Made by a program: the position numbers and the translations under genes. Below the pieces are notes generated by a model, which worked only from the letters and a program-made list of their open reading frames with translations, did no database searches and was not told where the DNA came from. Positions 36,099 through 45,266 of a stretch of 61,683 nt of DNA are shown here, in pieces; the first letter of the stretch is position 1; each line of letters opens with the position of its first letter. Origin of the DNA: Bacteroidota bacterium (GTDB taxonomy: Bacteria; Bacteroidota; Bacteroidia; Chitinophagales; Saprospiraceae); NCBI GenBank assembly GCA_006226345.1, contig SBHD01000013.1:1-61683 (forward strand). Direction: 5' to 3'.

Positions 36099-39000
36099 TT
36101 ACTGCCCGTGCACCAGCAACTTGCGCACACCGGTTGCCCGGGCACTTTGCACCTGTAGCAGGTATATGCCGTAAGGCAGGGTTTCCAGTTCAAGCACCAT
36201 AGTTTCCTGCCCGGCATCCATAGTCCAGCTGCGCAGTGGCTGACCAGCCAGGTTGACCAGCGTCAGTTGCGCCGGACCGCTCAGCGGAGCGGACAAGGAT
36301 AAGGTCACGTTTTCCCGCGCCGGATTGGGCATCAGCGAAAAATGCAGTTTGGTATCCGGCTCACTGGTAAACAGCGGCAATGGAGCAATAACAAAGGTAT
36401 CAGCGGCCAGGCCGCCGGCCCCATCCGATACACTGAACCGGAACTGGTCCGTGCTGCCTCCCCAGCCGTAGTCAAAATACCGTATACCGCCGTTGTCAAT
36501 ATCGGTCTGTGTAAACTGATCGCCGGGCTGCATGGCCCCGGTCCAGTAGCGCTGTAGATCTCCAAACTGCGGCACCGTCATAAGCGTATAAACCAGTTCG
36601 ACAGGTGGCGTGTCGGCATCTTCCGTACGGAGCAGGTCTGCAGTGATCTGTGCATTGTTACCAGCTGCCACCGCAAGCGGCAGGTTTTGCACGATAACAG
36701 GCGGATTAAGGGCTTTTTCCGAACAAAACTCAATTGCAAAGCCGGTCATCTGTCCACCTGAACTGACCACATTATCCTTCACCCGGAGCGTCCAGACTCC
36801 AGCGGCATCTTCATTCTCCAGGATACCGAGCTGGCCTTCCGGCCGAAACGAATTCCCGTTTGCGGGTGGCGGGCACCCAAATGGCTGGGGTGCATCATCT
36901 TCAAAGCCCAGCATGAAATTGCCGCTAAAAGCACCGCAGCGCTCTTTAAACAACAACACCTCCGTGCCGGCCGGGCTGACCAGGTAGGCCTCCAGGTCTT
37001 TAAAAAAGGTATGATTTCCCTGGAAGTTCTTCACCTTGACCGTGCTGATCGGACCGCCACTCAACACAGTAATTTTAGACTCCACCGTTGGTGTTCCGTT
37101 TGGGGTGATCGGTTTTGGAAGGTCGTTGGCCTCCTGCGATACACAGTTCTTGGCCGATGTGGCAAATACAAACGGGGCTGTCCAGGCTCCAACGCCACAT
37201 TCATTGACCGGGCGTACCCGCCAGTAATAGGTCCGGCCTTCTTCCAGCACCTGGCTCCATAACAGGGAATCATATTGCTGGTTGGTGTAAGTACCTACAA
37301 GCGTACCGGGGTCAAAGGAAGGGCTGGTGCCCAGTTCCAGATCATATGCATTGGCGTCAGCCACCCCGTCCCAACGCAGTAAGGGCCAGCGGCTGACAGC
37401 CCCAGCGCCGTTCTCGGGCTCCAGGAGCCCCAGGTCACTGAAATCGTTGGAGACCAGCGTCAGTTGAATTGTTGCCCGGGCGGTATCCGTTCCGGATACA
37501 GCCAGCACGGTTACCGGGTATTCGCCTTCAGCGGTACCCGGAGCAAAATCAACAGACAAGACCACAGTGCCATCCGGCTCCAATTCCGATGCACTGAAGC
37601 CGGCAACCGCGCCGGCCGGCAAGCCTTCAATGGCCAGGTTCAACGGGCCTCCGGTATCCTGCCAGGCATTTGCCGAAACTGTGGCCGCAAACCCGTCAGG
37701 CAGGCATACCTGCGCCCGGGTCTGGTCAGTGCAAATAGCAAAATCACGTGCCGGTAAATGGTGCAGGTCGTATTCCCAGATTCCACGGCCATACGTACCG
37801 GCGCGCAGCTTGCGGGAGCTGCGCTGTAGTTCAAGATCACTTATATAGGTGATCGGGAGGTTTTGGTTCATGCCGACCCAGTCGCTCATCGTACTGGTGC
37901 GGTACCATACCCCCAGGTCATTTCCCACGAAAAGCACGAAACTACTGTCGGCAGCGAGATCGAGATACAGGGTGTGGGTTGGCACGTTTGGAAGTGTGCT
38001 GGAAATATTGACCCAGGTGGCCCCGCTGTCATCGGAACGGTATACCTTATTCCCGATGCTGAAACCAGCCTTGGTAATATACAGGACCGCCGGATTGTGT
38101 GGATGTACGGTAATGGACGTTATCGCCTGCGAACTGGGAGTACTTAATGCGCTCCAGTTTCCTCCCAGATTAGTAGTGCGGTACAACGTAGCTCCGTTGG
38201 AAGCATAGATCGTGTTCGGGTCGGAAGGAGCAATAGCCAGCGCGTCCAGTTTGGCATTGGCATTTCCGGTCAGGTTGTTGCTGATCTGCGTCCAGGATTC
38301 GCCCCGGTTGGTCGTGCGGTATACATCGGCATAACCCAGTACCAATGCTTTTGGATTGACCGGGTCCAGCTGATAGGGCGTGACCCAGGAACCGGTTAGG
38401 TCGTGATCGGGGGTCTGGCCGGGAAGGTTGTTGCTGATACGATAACCCTGGTCATTGACCCAGGCGTCCATTGATCGGTACAGTTGACCGTTGATATAGG
38501 TAGTATAAATAATATCTGCATCGGTGTAGTCGATCGCCACTTCCATAGCATCCCCGCCATTAGTGGCCTCCCAGAGGCCGGGAGCAACCCGCTTCCGGCC
38601 GCCGTTATCCTGAGTGCCTCCGATCATAAAGTTTTCGTCGGTTTGCGCCACAGCGATCCGGTAAAACTGGGTAATGATCAATGTATTGGACAGTTCAAGC
38701 CACTCCTGTGCAGGTTCATCATAACGCCAGACGCCGCCGTCATTGCAAAAGAAAATATAGGGTGTGCCAGGCTGCCAGTCAATATAGTGTTGATCGGCAT
38801 GAACGACCGGATCCGGCGTGCCACCATGCCAGTGACTGATCCGGTTCCAGGTGTCACCTTTATCATCCGAGCGGAATACATTTTGAAATCCACAATACAA
38901 TATATTCGGATTGAAAGGAGAGGCATGGAGCACCTCTGTATTTTGAGGCGCTTCAGACCGAAAGGTAAAACTGGCACCACCATCGTCACTCGTATATATT

Positions 39001-40046
39001 TTATGGATTGAACCCAGCCGACTCAACACTGCTATAAATTCGGGGTCGGCCGGAGAAACGGCAATGTTCAACCGGTTATTGGGCAGAGAGAAACTACTCA
39101 ACTGCTGCCAGCTTTGCCCACCATTAACAGATTTGTAGATCTCACTTATGACACCATTTTGGGTCGTATACACAGTAGAGGGATCGCCTGGTTTGTACTC
39201 CAGGTCCATATGATTACCACTACGTACCATGGTCCAACTATCTCCGCCGTCTTCCGTCCGCCAAAGGCCGTTACTGGATGCAACAAGCAGAATGAGCGGA
39301 TTCTGCGGACTCATAAGCATTCGACGAACAGCGACCTGTTGCGAAATTGACCAGCTGAGGGCCGTCGGCTCCCAGGTCATACCGCCGTCATATGATTTGT
39401 AAATGCCGGTGTTGTATATATTTCCGTAGCTTTGAAAATTACCGTTTGAGGTATACAGGATATCCGGGTTGGAATGGTCCACCACAAGATTGGAAGCGGC
39501 ATTGTACGGCAGACCCTGACTGATTGAAGCATAATTAGTGCCGGCATTGGTAGTTTTCCAAACCCCGCCACTTTCCCCGCTGACGTAATAGATATTTGGG
39601 TCAGTTGGGTGAAACGCAATGGATATCGCTTTGCCCATGCCGCTATACCCGCCTGAGCATGTACTTTGTGAGATAAGCGTCCAGCCACAATCATCAGCAG
39701 CGCCTCTGCTCTGAACGGCAGTGGAGTGCCCCGCGAACTCCCGCATATCGGCCATTTGATCCATGTCGGGGAAAGAGCCGTCGGGATTGACCCGTGTAGA
39801 CCAGAACCACTTCCAGCGTTGATACTGGTTATACGCAGAGCCCTCATCCTCCCCTTCAACGCCATCCCCGGATTCAGCTTCCGTGCCAACCTCCAGTTCA
39901 AAATAACGTTCCACATCACGGCAGATATCAAAATAATTGGCGTTCCCCTTATAAAGGAATTCCCTCCAGCCAGTACCATGCTGGCCCCAAAGCGGCATAC
40001 CTAGGAAAACACAAAACGATAATGCGAGTAAAAGTCTGAGATTCAT
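36099..40046 (-). CDS. Giant sortilin/BNR-repeat surface protein with T9SS domain
   Basis: The 1315-residue product has a signal peptide (MNLRLLLALSFCVFLGMPLWGQ). Residues about 130-770 hold many BNR/sortilin-type repeats (IYKSYDGGMTWEP, LWRTEDGGDSWTM, VYRSDDSGATWVN), a beta-propeller. Then come a fibronectin-like module (about 880-975), a proprotein-convertase P-like domain (about 1000-1120; FFKDLEAYLVSPAGTEVLLF), a CSPG/cadherin-like segment (about 1130-1225) and a T9SS type A sorting domain (LMPNPARENVTLSL). No protease or glycosidase active site is evident, so a surface binding protein is more likely than an enzyme. Its promoter shares a 15-mer with the str promoter. Confidence 0.88.
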   Translation of the reverse strand: MNLRLLLALSFCVFLGMPLWGQHGTGWREFLYKGNANYFDICRDVERYFELEVGTEAESGDGVEGEDEGSAYNQYQRWKWFWSTRVNPDGSFPDMDQMADMREFAGHSTAVQSRGAADDCGWTLISQSTCSGGYSGMGKAISIAFHPTDPNIYYVSGESGGVWKTTNAGTNYASISQGLPYNAASNLVVDHSNPDILYTSNGNFQSYGNIYNTGIYKSYDGGMTWEPTALSWSISQQVAVRRMLMSPQNPLILLVASSNGLWRTEDGGDSWTMVRSGNHMDLEYKPGDPSTVYTTQNGVISEIYKSVNGGQSWQQLSSFSLPNNRLNIAVSPADPEFIAVLSRLGSIHKIYTSDDGGASFTFRSEAPQNTEVLHASPFNPNILYCGFQNVFRSDDKGDTWNRISHWHGGTPDPVVHADQHYIDWQPGTPYIFFCNDGGVWRYDEPAQEWLELSNTLIITQFYRIAVAQTDENFMIGGTQDNGGRKRVAPGLWEATNGGDAMEVAIDYTDADIIYTTYINGQLYRSMDAWVNDQGYRISNNLPGQTPDHDLTGSWVTPYQLDPVNPKALVLGYADVYRTTNRGESWTQISNNLTGNANAKLDALAIAPSDPNTIYASNGATLYRTTNLGGNWSALSTPSSQAITSITVHPHNPAVLYITKAGFSIGNKVYRSDDSGATWVNISSTLPNVPTHTLYLDLAADSSFVLFVGNDLGVWYRTSTMSDWVGMNQNLPITYISDLELQRSSRKLRAGTYGRGIWEYDLHHLPARDFAICTDQTRAQVCLPDGFAATVSANAWQDTGGPLNLAIEGLPAGAVAGFSASELEPDGTVVLSVDFAPGTAEGEYPVTVLAVSGTDTARATIQLTLVSNDFSDLGLLEPENGAGAVSRWPLLRWDGVADANAYDLELGTSPSFDPGTLVGTYTNQQYDSLLWSQVLEEGRTYYWRVRPVNECGVGAWTAPFVFATSAKNCVSQEANDLPKPITPNGTPTVESKITVLSGGPISTVKVKNFQGNHTFFKDLEAYLVSPAGTEVLLFKERCGAFSGNFMLGFEDDAPQPFGCPPPANGNSFRPEGQLGILENEDAAGVWTLRVKDNVVSSGGQMTGFAIEFCSEKALNPPVIVQNLPLAVAAGNNAQITADLLRTEDADTPPVELVYTLMTVPQFGDLQRYWTGAMQPGDQFTQTDIDNGGIRYFDYGWGGSTDQFRFSVSDGAGGLAADTFVIAPLPLFTSEPDTKLHFSLMPNPARENVTLSLSAPLSGPAQLTLVNLAGQPLRSWTMDAGQETMVLELETLPYGIYLLQVQSARATGVRKLLVHGQ

Positions 40047-40130
40047 TTTAGATCAAATTACAATAAAATTAAAAGTATTGCCCTGCGACAACATTGAAGG
40101 TATTGCCTTGCGACTCTGGCAGAGCAATGC

Positions 40131-40138
40131 CAAAGATA
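40131..40138 (-). promoter_or_regulatory. -7 promoter element TATCTTTG
   Basis: Matches TAnnTTTG, 85 nt upstream of the sortilin-like gene. Extended sequence CTACAAGTATCTTTG is identical to that of the rpsL promoter. Confidence 0.6.
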
Positions 40139-40199
40139 CTTGTAGACATGTAGTTGGGTAGCTATTACGACAGGCTTTGACGCCAGCGGACAAAGCTGG

Positions 40200-40727
40200 T
40201 TATGGCTTGTTCAGGTGCCATTGCCAGATATGCCCGTCTTCGGGATCATACATTTCATCAGCCAGTTGAAATCCCAGTTTTCGCAATACAGCCACGGATG
40301 CATTTTCCTGCGCCAGTGTATGTGCGATTACTGCCTGCACTGCTTCCTGCCGGAAAGCATGGTCGATCAGGGCGGCAGCCACCTCCGTAGCCAGGCCGCT
40401 GCCCTGGTAGGACGGAGCGATTTCATAGCCGATCTCGACGGTTCCTTCCGGAGTGGGCGCCCCTTTGAACCCGCAGGTGCCGATCAGCCGGTGGTCGGCC
40501 TGGTGCAGTACAAACGCACTCCACCACCCCACCTCATCCGGGCTCTCTTTCAAATAACCATGCATCCAGGCCAGAGCCTCCGGGAAATGCATCCAGTTTT
40601 TTGCCAGGTCCACCCCACCAAGTATAGTGGATAACACCGGCCAGTCTTCCGAAACTACAGCCTCCAACATAGGCAGGGTGGCAGCGGTCAGACACAGGCG
40701 TGTAGTGAGTATGGGCTGAATGATCAT
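40200..40727 (-). CDS. RimJ/RimL-type GNAT acetyltransferase
   Basis: The 175-residue product has the GNAT fold: RLCLTAATLPMLEAV at the start, IGYEIAPSYQGSGLATEVAAALI with the acetyl-CoA loop (Q-x-S-G-x-A), and ENASVAVLRKLGF near the end. It acetylates an amine on a protein or small molecule; target unknown. The ORF track begins at 40913, but that extension is basic and domain-free; ATG 40727 (MIIQPILTTRL) fits the family. ATG 40757 is an alternative, only about 8 nt from the predicted transcription start. Confidence 0.85.
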   Translation of the reverse strand: MIIQPILTTRLCLTAATLPMLEAVVSEDWPVLSTILGGVDLAKNWMHFPEALAWMHGYLKESPDEVGWWSAFVLHQADHRLIGTCGFKGAPTPEGTVEIGYEIAPSYQGSGLATEVAAALIDHAFRQEAVQAVIAHTLAQENASVAVLRKLGFQLADEMYDPEDGHIWQWHLNKP

Positions 40728-41156
40728 CTGGATGAGCCTCAAGGTGCTTGCTTTCATACACCCGGCAACTGCAAACATACACAAACGAATGGAGGTTGAT
40801 GTATTCCGGAGCCTCCACCGTTTATGTCGCTTTTTTCCGGTTCGTTGAAAAAAATTTGTTCTTACCGGTAAAGTTTCGATTTTAGCGGCTGAAATATCCG
40901 GTGTATCGGACACCGAACCCGGATGTCTTACTCAATCGGAAGCTAATCCTTTCTATTGTATGAACGGCGCCGACTGCTATCAAATGCAGCCGGCGTTTTT
41001 CCTTTTTAAGAGGCCTCTCCAAATTTTCTTTCAACTTGGAAACTTTAATCATGCTGCAGCAGTTTTTTATTTTCCAATGCTATTTACCTGTTCGCACGTT
41101 TGACCCCGGCCGGTAAAACAGCAAAAACACTATACAGAACAAAGCCGTCATTCGCC
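40728..41156. other. Divergent intergenic region, GNAT/MFS
   Basis: Holds the GNAT promoter. A GC-rich imperfect stem (about 40963-40998, GGCGCCGACTGC against GCAGCCGGCG) followed by TTTTT lies on the plus strand with no gene in front of it; it could end an unseen small RNA, or be chance. Confidence 0.4.
40772..40779 (-). promoter_or_regulatory. -7 promoter element TATGTTTG
   Basis: Matches TAnnTTTG on the minus strand, 45 nt upstream of the chosen GNAT start. Confidence 0.4.
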
Positions 41157-42422
41157 ATGCTTTATCGCATATTCAACCACTGGCGGAGCTCCTACTCCGG
41201 AATTCCCCTTCGAATCTGGTTCTTATCCCTGGTCAGCCTCATCAACCGGAGCGGGGCTATGGTGGTCGTTTTTCTGACAATTTACCTGACGCAGCATTTG
41301 CATTACGGGATCGAGGAAGCCGGATATGTATTAGGGTGTTTTGGTGCCGGCGCTTTTGTTGGGGCTTACAGCGGGGGAAAACTGACAGACCGGTTTAATT
41401 ATTACCCCATTATGCTCTGGAGCCTGGTATTGAACGGGATAATGCTGGTCTTGCTGATGTTTCTTGGCAACTTCTGGCTGATGTGCGGGGCCGTTTTTTT
41501 GCTAAGTCTGATCTCCGAAGTGTTCCGGCCGGCCAACTCTGTGGCCTTTGCCCGGTACAGCACACCTGAAAACCGCACCCGGTCTATCTCGTTGTACCGG
41601 ATGTCGGTCAATCTCGGCTGGACCGTTGCACCGGCACTGGGTGGTATGCTTGCCAGCCTGGGCTGGCACTGGCTGTTCGTAGTTGACGGGCTCACCTGCC
41701 TGCTTGCCGCAGGAATGCTCTGGTTGCTGATCGCTCCCAAGCCTGCAAAACCCAAAACAGCGCATACGGATACTCCGGCTGCAGCCGAAAGGCTTGTGCC
41801 TGACACCTCTCCGTATCAGGACCGGCATTTTTTACTGTTTACCTTTTTCACCGTGCTGAATGCGATCGTATTCATGCAACTCCTGTGGACGATCCCGGTA
41901 TTTTTCAAGGAAACGTACCATTGGAGCGAGCACAAGATTGGCCTGATCACTGCCCTCAACGGGTTGATCATCTTCTTAATTGAAATGCCGCTGATCTATG
42001 TTATCGAAGGGAAACGGCCACGCCTGCAATATGTCCGGCTGGGCGTAACGCTCTATGCACTGGCCTATCTGACGTTCCTGTTCCCGGTAGGTGCATTGCT
42101 GGCGGCCCTGATCTTTATATTAGCCATCACCTTCGGGGAGATCTTTGTTATGCCCTTCAGCACCAATTTTGTATTCAGCTATGCCAACAAAGGCACTGCG
42201 GGAAGTTATATGGCACTATACACAATGGGCTATTCCGTTGCGAATATCATTTCACCGCTGATGGGCACACAGGTGATCGCACGTTGGGGGTACGATGTAC
42301 TTTGGATAATTCTGGCAGTGCTGGCAGCCATTAGCTGGACCGGCTTCTGGGCCCTGGAACGTCAAACGGAAGATGACCGCCACCTGCGGCGGCCCGCCGC
42401 GGCTGTCAGCCATCCGTCCTGA
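41157..42422 (+). CDS. Major facilitator superfamily transporter
   Basis: The 421-residue product has about 12 hydrophobic segments in two halves joined by a charged loop (KPKTAHTDTPAAAERLVPDTSPYQD). The motif between helices 2 and 3 (GAYSGGKLTDRFNYYPIM) fits the MFS signature GxLaDrxGrr. It most resembles drug/sugar-efflux-type MFS proteins; substrate unknown. ORF-track start 41100 is TTG; the ATG at 41157 (MLYRIFNHW) is preferred. Its 3' end lies in a 13-bp stem. Confidence 0.88.
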   Translation: MLYRIFNHWRSSYSGIPLRIWFLSLVSLINRSGAMVVVFLTIYLTQHLHYGIEEAGYVLGCFGAGAFVGAYSGGKLTDRFNYYPIMLWSLVLNGIMLVLLMFLGNFWLMCGAVFLLSLISEVFRPANSVAFARYSTPENRTRSISLYRMSVNLGWTVAPALGGMLASLGWHWLFVVDGLTCLLAAGMLWLLIAPKPAKPKTAHTDTPAAAERLVPDTSPYQDRHFLLFTFFTVLNAIVFMQLLWTIPVFFKETYHWSEHKIGLITALNGLIIFLIEMPLIYVIEGKRPRLQYVRLGVTLYALAYLTFLFPVGALLAALIFILAITFGEIFVMPFSTNFVFSYANKGTAGSYMALYTMGYSVANIISPLMGTQVIARWGYDVLWIILAVLAAISWTGFWALERQTEDDRHLRRPAAAVSHPS

Positions 42423-42436
42423 AACGGATGGCTGAC
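42405..42436. terminator. Hairpin overlapping the MFS stop codon
   Basis: GTCAGCCATCCGT and ACGGATGGCTGAC pair perfectly over 13 bp with a 6-nt loop that includes most of the TGA stop. It lies between convergent genes and probably ends both, though there is no T-tract. Confidence 0.65.
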
Positions 42437-42450
42437 CTGCCCGGTCCCGT

Positions 42451-43038
42451 TTATACGCGTTCCCGTAGGTTCAGGAAAAACTTAAAACCAAAGTTCACGG
42501 AAATGACCTTCGCCTTGGTGAGGTAGTTGCCGGAGATGACAAAGTCCATATTGCGGAATTCATCCCGGATATAAAAATACCCGAGTTCCACACCGAGTGT
42601 AAAATCCAGCTGTTGAGGTTCGGCATCATCGGCCGAAACCACAGCTTTCGAGTTAAAGTCGTACCGGACACCAGCCTTTCCAATTGCCGTAAAGGCACTT
42701 TGGTGGTCTTTTGTGCATTGGTTTCCGTTGGTGCGGTACAAGCCGGCACCCGCTTCCAACAATCCATATGGCCCCCAAAGGGTCGTTTCATTAAAATTCT
42801 CATCATTGGGGTTAAAAGTAAAGGTAGTGCCAAGCCCCAACCGGGCCATGCTCCAGTGCGTGCCTACATTCATGGCAACTTCTGCGCCGGCACCAACTCG
42901 GTTCTTGAGGTTTTCAACATCCGGCGTATGCAAATAAATGGATGGAACATCCAGAAACAGCCGCGGTCCAACGTATTGCGCGTTCAGCGCGGTAAAGGCT
43001 GCCAGGAAGAATGCTACGAAAAGGGAGGATTTCAACAT
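42451..43038 (-). CDS. Predicted outer-membrane beta-barrel protein
   Basis: The 195-residue product starts with a signal peptide (MLKSSLFVAFFLAAFTALNAQ); the ORF-track start at 43245 is rejected because it lies upstream of the promoter. Strand-like segments with alternating residues (LDFTLGVELGYFYIRDEF) and a C-terminal strand (VISVNFGFKFFLNLRERV) suggest a small eight-stranded barrel. No specific family recognised. The leader contains three tandem ATTGAGTG repeats. Confidence 0.75.
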   Translation of the reverse strand: MLKSSLFVAFFLAAFTALNAQYVGPRLFLDVPSIYLHTPDVENLKNRVGAGAEVAMNVGTHWSMARLGLGTTFTFNPNDENFNETTLWGPYGLLEAGAGLYRTNGNQCTKDHQSAFTAIGKAGVRYDFNSKAVVSADDAEPQQLDFTLGVELGYFYIRDEFRNMDFVISGNYLTKAKVISVNFGFKFFLNLRERV

Positions 43039-43050
43039 GAGACTGAAATG

Positions 43051-43074
43051 ATTGAGTGATTGAGTGATTGAGTG
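43051..43074. repeat. Three tandem ATTGAGTG octamers in a leader
   Basis: ATTGAGTG occurs three times without gap between the promoter and the start codon of the barrel protein gene. Octamer slippage here would change leader length, not the reading frame. Confidence 0.75.
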
Positions 43075-43103
43075 AACCCTGCACAGGGCAGTAAAAAAGT
43101 TTG

Positions 43104-43111
43104 CAAAGGTA
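43104..43111 (-). promoter_or_regulatory. -7 promoter element TACCTTTG
   Basis: Matches TAnnTTTG on the minus strand, 66 nt upstream of the barrel protein start and 40 bp past the stop of the next upstream gene. Confidence 0.6.
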
Positions 43112-43150
43112 GTTCCAAAATGCAAAGTCTTCCGGGTTTCAGCCCCTCGT

Positions 43151-43687
43151 TTAGCGGAGCAGTGTACTGACTTTGGCGGCCAGAGCCCGGTCCAGCCGCT
43201 GCAACACTTCGATATCCCGATCCAGCAGAGCGGGGTACTGATCATACAGGTAATTGAGTGTAATTCTTTTCAGCGCCTGGGGGTGTGGCGAAAGCGGGTC
43301 TGCTGCTGGCACTGCTTCCTCCGGCCGACCTTTCAGACAATGTTCGGCCATTTCAACAACCTCCCTGGCCAGCCCCCTGGCTTCGGTCGTAAATTTCCGG
43401 ATCTGGTCATCCGTCCATTCATGAAACCCCGGGTATTGCTCAAACGCATAATTGCGCCAGTGCTGCGCCAACTCCCGCACACGGCCTTCCCGGGTTATGG
43501 ATTGGCGCTCTGTTTCGCGTTCGGCATCCCGCGAACCGTAGGTGCCCCGCTCACCTGCCCGCTTATCGATCCAGTTGCCGCTTTCTTCGTATCGCTCTTC
43601 CTTTACCCATGCTTTATTCTGTCGACGTTGATAGAACAAGCCCGCAACTAACAGTGCCAGCACGAGCACTCCAAATAAAATTCCCAT
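43151..43687 (-). CDS. Single-pass membrane protein, unknown
   Basis: The 178-residue product has one N-terminal membrane helix (MGILFGVLVLALLVAGLFYQ) followed by a charged, helical cytoplasmic-looking region (EERYEESGNWIDKRAGERG... LAQHWRNYAFEQYPGFHEW). No family recognised. The start is moved from 43753 to the ATG at 43687, which opens the helix directly. Confidence 0.75.
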   Translation of the reverse strand: MGILFGVLVLALLVAGLFYQRRQNKAWVKEERYEESGNWIDKRAGERGTYGSRDAERETERQSITREGRVRELAQHWRNYAFEQYPGFHEWTDDQIRKFTTEARGLAREVVEMAEHCLKGRPEEAVPAADPLSPHPQALKRITLNYLYDQYPALLDRDIEVLQRLDRALAAKVSTLLR

Positions 43688-43849
43688 AATCGATCGAATG
43701 CAAAAATTAATACATATAAACGTTCGCGTGTTAAATTTTAAAAAATTAAACACTTGACAATCAGACAGTTAACAAAAATGAATAATCGACCCGGTTTTTT
43801 TGGCACAAAATTTTCAATACCTGTAGCAGACTTTCAAAAACACACAGTC

Positions 43850-44194
43850 ATGCATAAGAAAATTCAGCATATAGTCCTTTATCTCGCCATAGCCCTTCCC
43901 TGCAGTTATATTCAGGCACAGGGCAATCCGGATATGAACAATGCGACCTTTCAAACGACAACCAATAAGCAGCAACTGGCATTAAAAGCCGTTGAGGCAA
44001 GTCTGATTGGCGGCATTGCCGGTGTACAGGCCAAACCAACCGCCGGACCATTGGTTGGAGCGGGTATTGGTATCCTGGCCGGAGCTGGCGAACTGAACGG
44101 TTCGCAAAAGACGATTGGTGCTACCGAAACCGGACTTTTACCGGCTTCTGCAAAAACTGACCCGGAGGATGCAATCGTGCTGGCAGCCCAGTAA
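43850..44194 (+). CDS. Small secreted protein, unknown
   Basis: The 114-residue product has a plausible signal peptide (MHKKIQHIVLYLAIALPCSYIQAQ) and a Gly/Ala-rich mature part (LVGAGIGILAGAGELNG). Upstream residues from 43754 in the ORF track are not signal-like. No family recognised. It converges with rmlA, with a 16-bp gap. Confidence 0.6.
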   Translation: MHKKIQHIVLYLAIALPCSYIQAQGNPDMNNATFQTTTNKQQLALKAVEASLIGGIAGVQAKPTAGPLVGAGIGILAGAGELNGSQKTIGATETGLLPASAKTDPEDAIVLAAQ

Positions 44195-44210
44195 CGGGGC
44201 ATCCGCCAGT

Positions 44211-45095
44211 CTACAGCATTGAATATTCCGAACCGTCGCGCAACAGGTTCAACAGATATTCTCCATATCCGCTTTTCAGGTATTTGTGCCCCAATTGCTC
44301 CAGTTGCGTATCACCTATGAAGCCCATTTCCCAGGCTACTTCTTCAATACATCCGATCTTGAGCCCCTGCCTGTCCTCAATGGCCTGAACAAACTGTCCG
44401 GCCTGCATCAGGGACTCATGCGTACCTGTGTCCAGCCAGGCATAGCCCCGCCCCATTACCCGCACCTGGAGTTTGCCCTGTGCCAGGTAATGCCGGTTGA
44501 CATCTGTAATTTCATATTCGCCGCGTGCACTGGGCTTCAGCGCTTTAGCGACTTCGACTACGGTATTATCGTAAAAATATAAGCCCGGCACGGCAAAGTG
44601 GCTTTTGGGCCGGGCCGGCTTTTCCTCGATACTGATCGCCCGCAAAGCATCATCAAACTCCACCACCCCATAGCGTTCCGGATCGGCAACCTGATATGCA
44701 AAGATGATCCCGCCATCGGGTTCTGTGCACGAACGCACCATTTCGCCCAGGCCGGCGCCATAGAATATATTATCCCCCAGGATTAAGGCGGCCGGATCCG
44801 ATCCGACAAATGACTCACCGAGGACAAAAGCCTGGGCCAGGCCGTTCGGATCGTGTTGGGCCACATAGGAGAAATGCATGCCCAATGATGAGCCGTCACC
44901 AAATAACTGCTCGAATTTGGGCAGGTCGTGCGGTGTGGAAATGATCAGTACGTCCCGGATACCGGCCAGCATGAGGGTACTGAGCGGATAATAGATCATG
45001 GGCTTGTCGTACACCGGCATCAATTGCTTACTGACAGCCAGGGTTAGCGGGTAAAGCCGGGTACCTAGCCCTCCGGCCAAAATGATTCCTTTCAA
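44211..45095 (-). CDS. rfbA: Glucose-1-phosphate thymidylyltransferase
   Basis: The 294-residue product is a full-length RmlA/RfbA: nucleotide-binding [45 protein letters not shown] and [12 protein letters not shown]. It makes dTDP-glucose from dTTP and glucose 1-phosphate, the first step to dTDP-L-rhamnose and related sugars. The start is TTG: reading gives LKGIILAGG..., exactly where family members have MKGIILAGG, and no ATG fits. rfbB, rfbC and rfbD are not adjacent. Confidence 0.93.
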   Translation of the reverse strand: MKGIILAGGLGTRLYPLTLAVSKQLMPVYDKPMIYYPLSTLMLAGIRDVLIISTPHDLPKFEQLFGDGSSLGMHFSYVAQHDPNGLAQAFVLGESFVGSDPAALILGDNIFYGAGLGEMVRSCTEPDGGIIFAYQVADPERYGVVEFDDALRAISIEEKPARPKSHFAVPGLYFYDNTVVEVAKALKPSARGEYEITDVNRHYLAQGKLQVRVMGRGYAWLDTGTHESLMQAGQFVQAIEDRQGLKIGCIEEVAWEMGFIGDTQLEQLGHKYLKSGYGEYLLNLLRDGSEYSML

Positions 45096-45190
45096 TGTAT
45101 TGCGTTTTGTGTTTTACCTGATAGAGCGAATTCCGGTTTTATCAGGGGTGTCCGGCTATCCACCGGTCGGGTACAGCATTTACGTATTGC

Positions 45191-45230
45191 AGCAAAAAAA
45201 ATGCCTTCGCAGCGGACGAAGGCATTTTTT
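45191..45230 (-). terminator. infB operon terminator
   Basis: AAAAAATGCCTTCG and CGAAGGCATTTTTT pair over 14 bp with a 7-nt loop and A/T runs on both sides. It ends rimP-nusA-infB on the minus strand. Confidence 0.9.
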
Positions 45231-45266
45231 ATTCAGAAAAGTTAACGGTGACGGCACGAAGCTCCC

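Noticed and set aside
36099-40046. Sialidase activity from the BNR-type repeats
   Set aside because: Repeats match sortilin-type DGG.TW motifs; no catalytic Arg triad or Tyr/Glu pair of sialidases could be identified.
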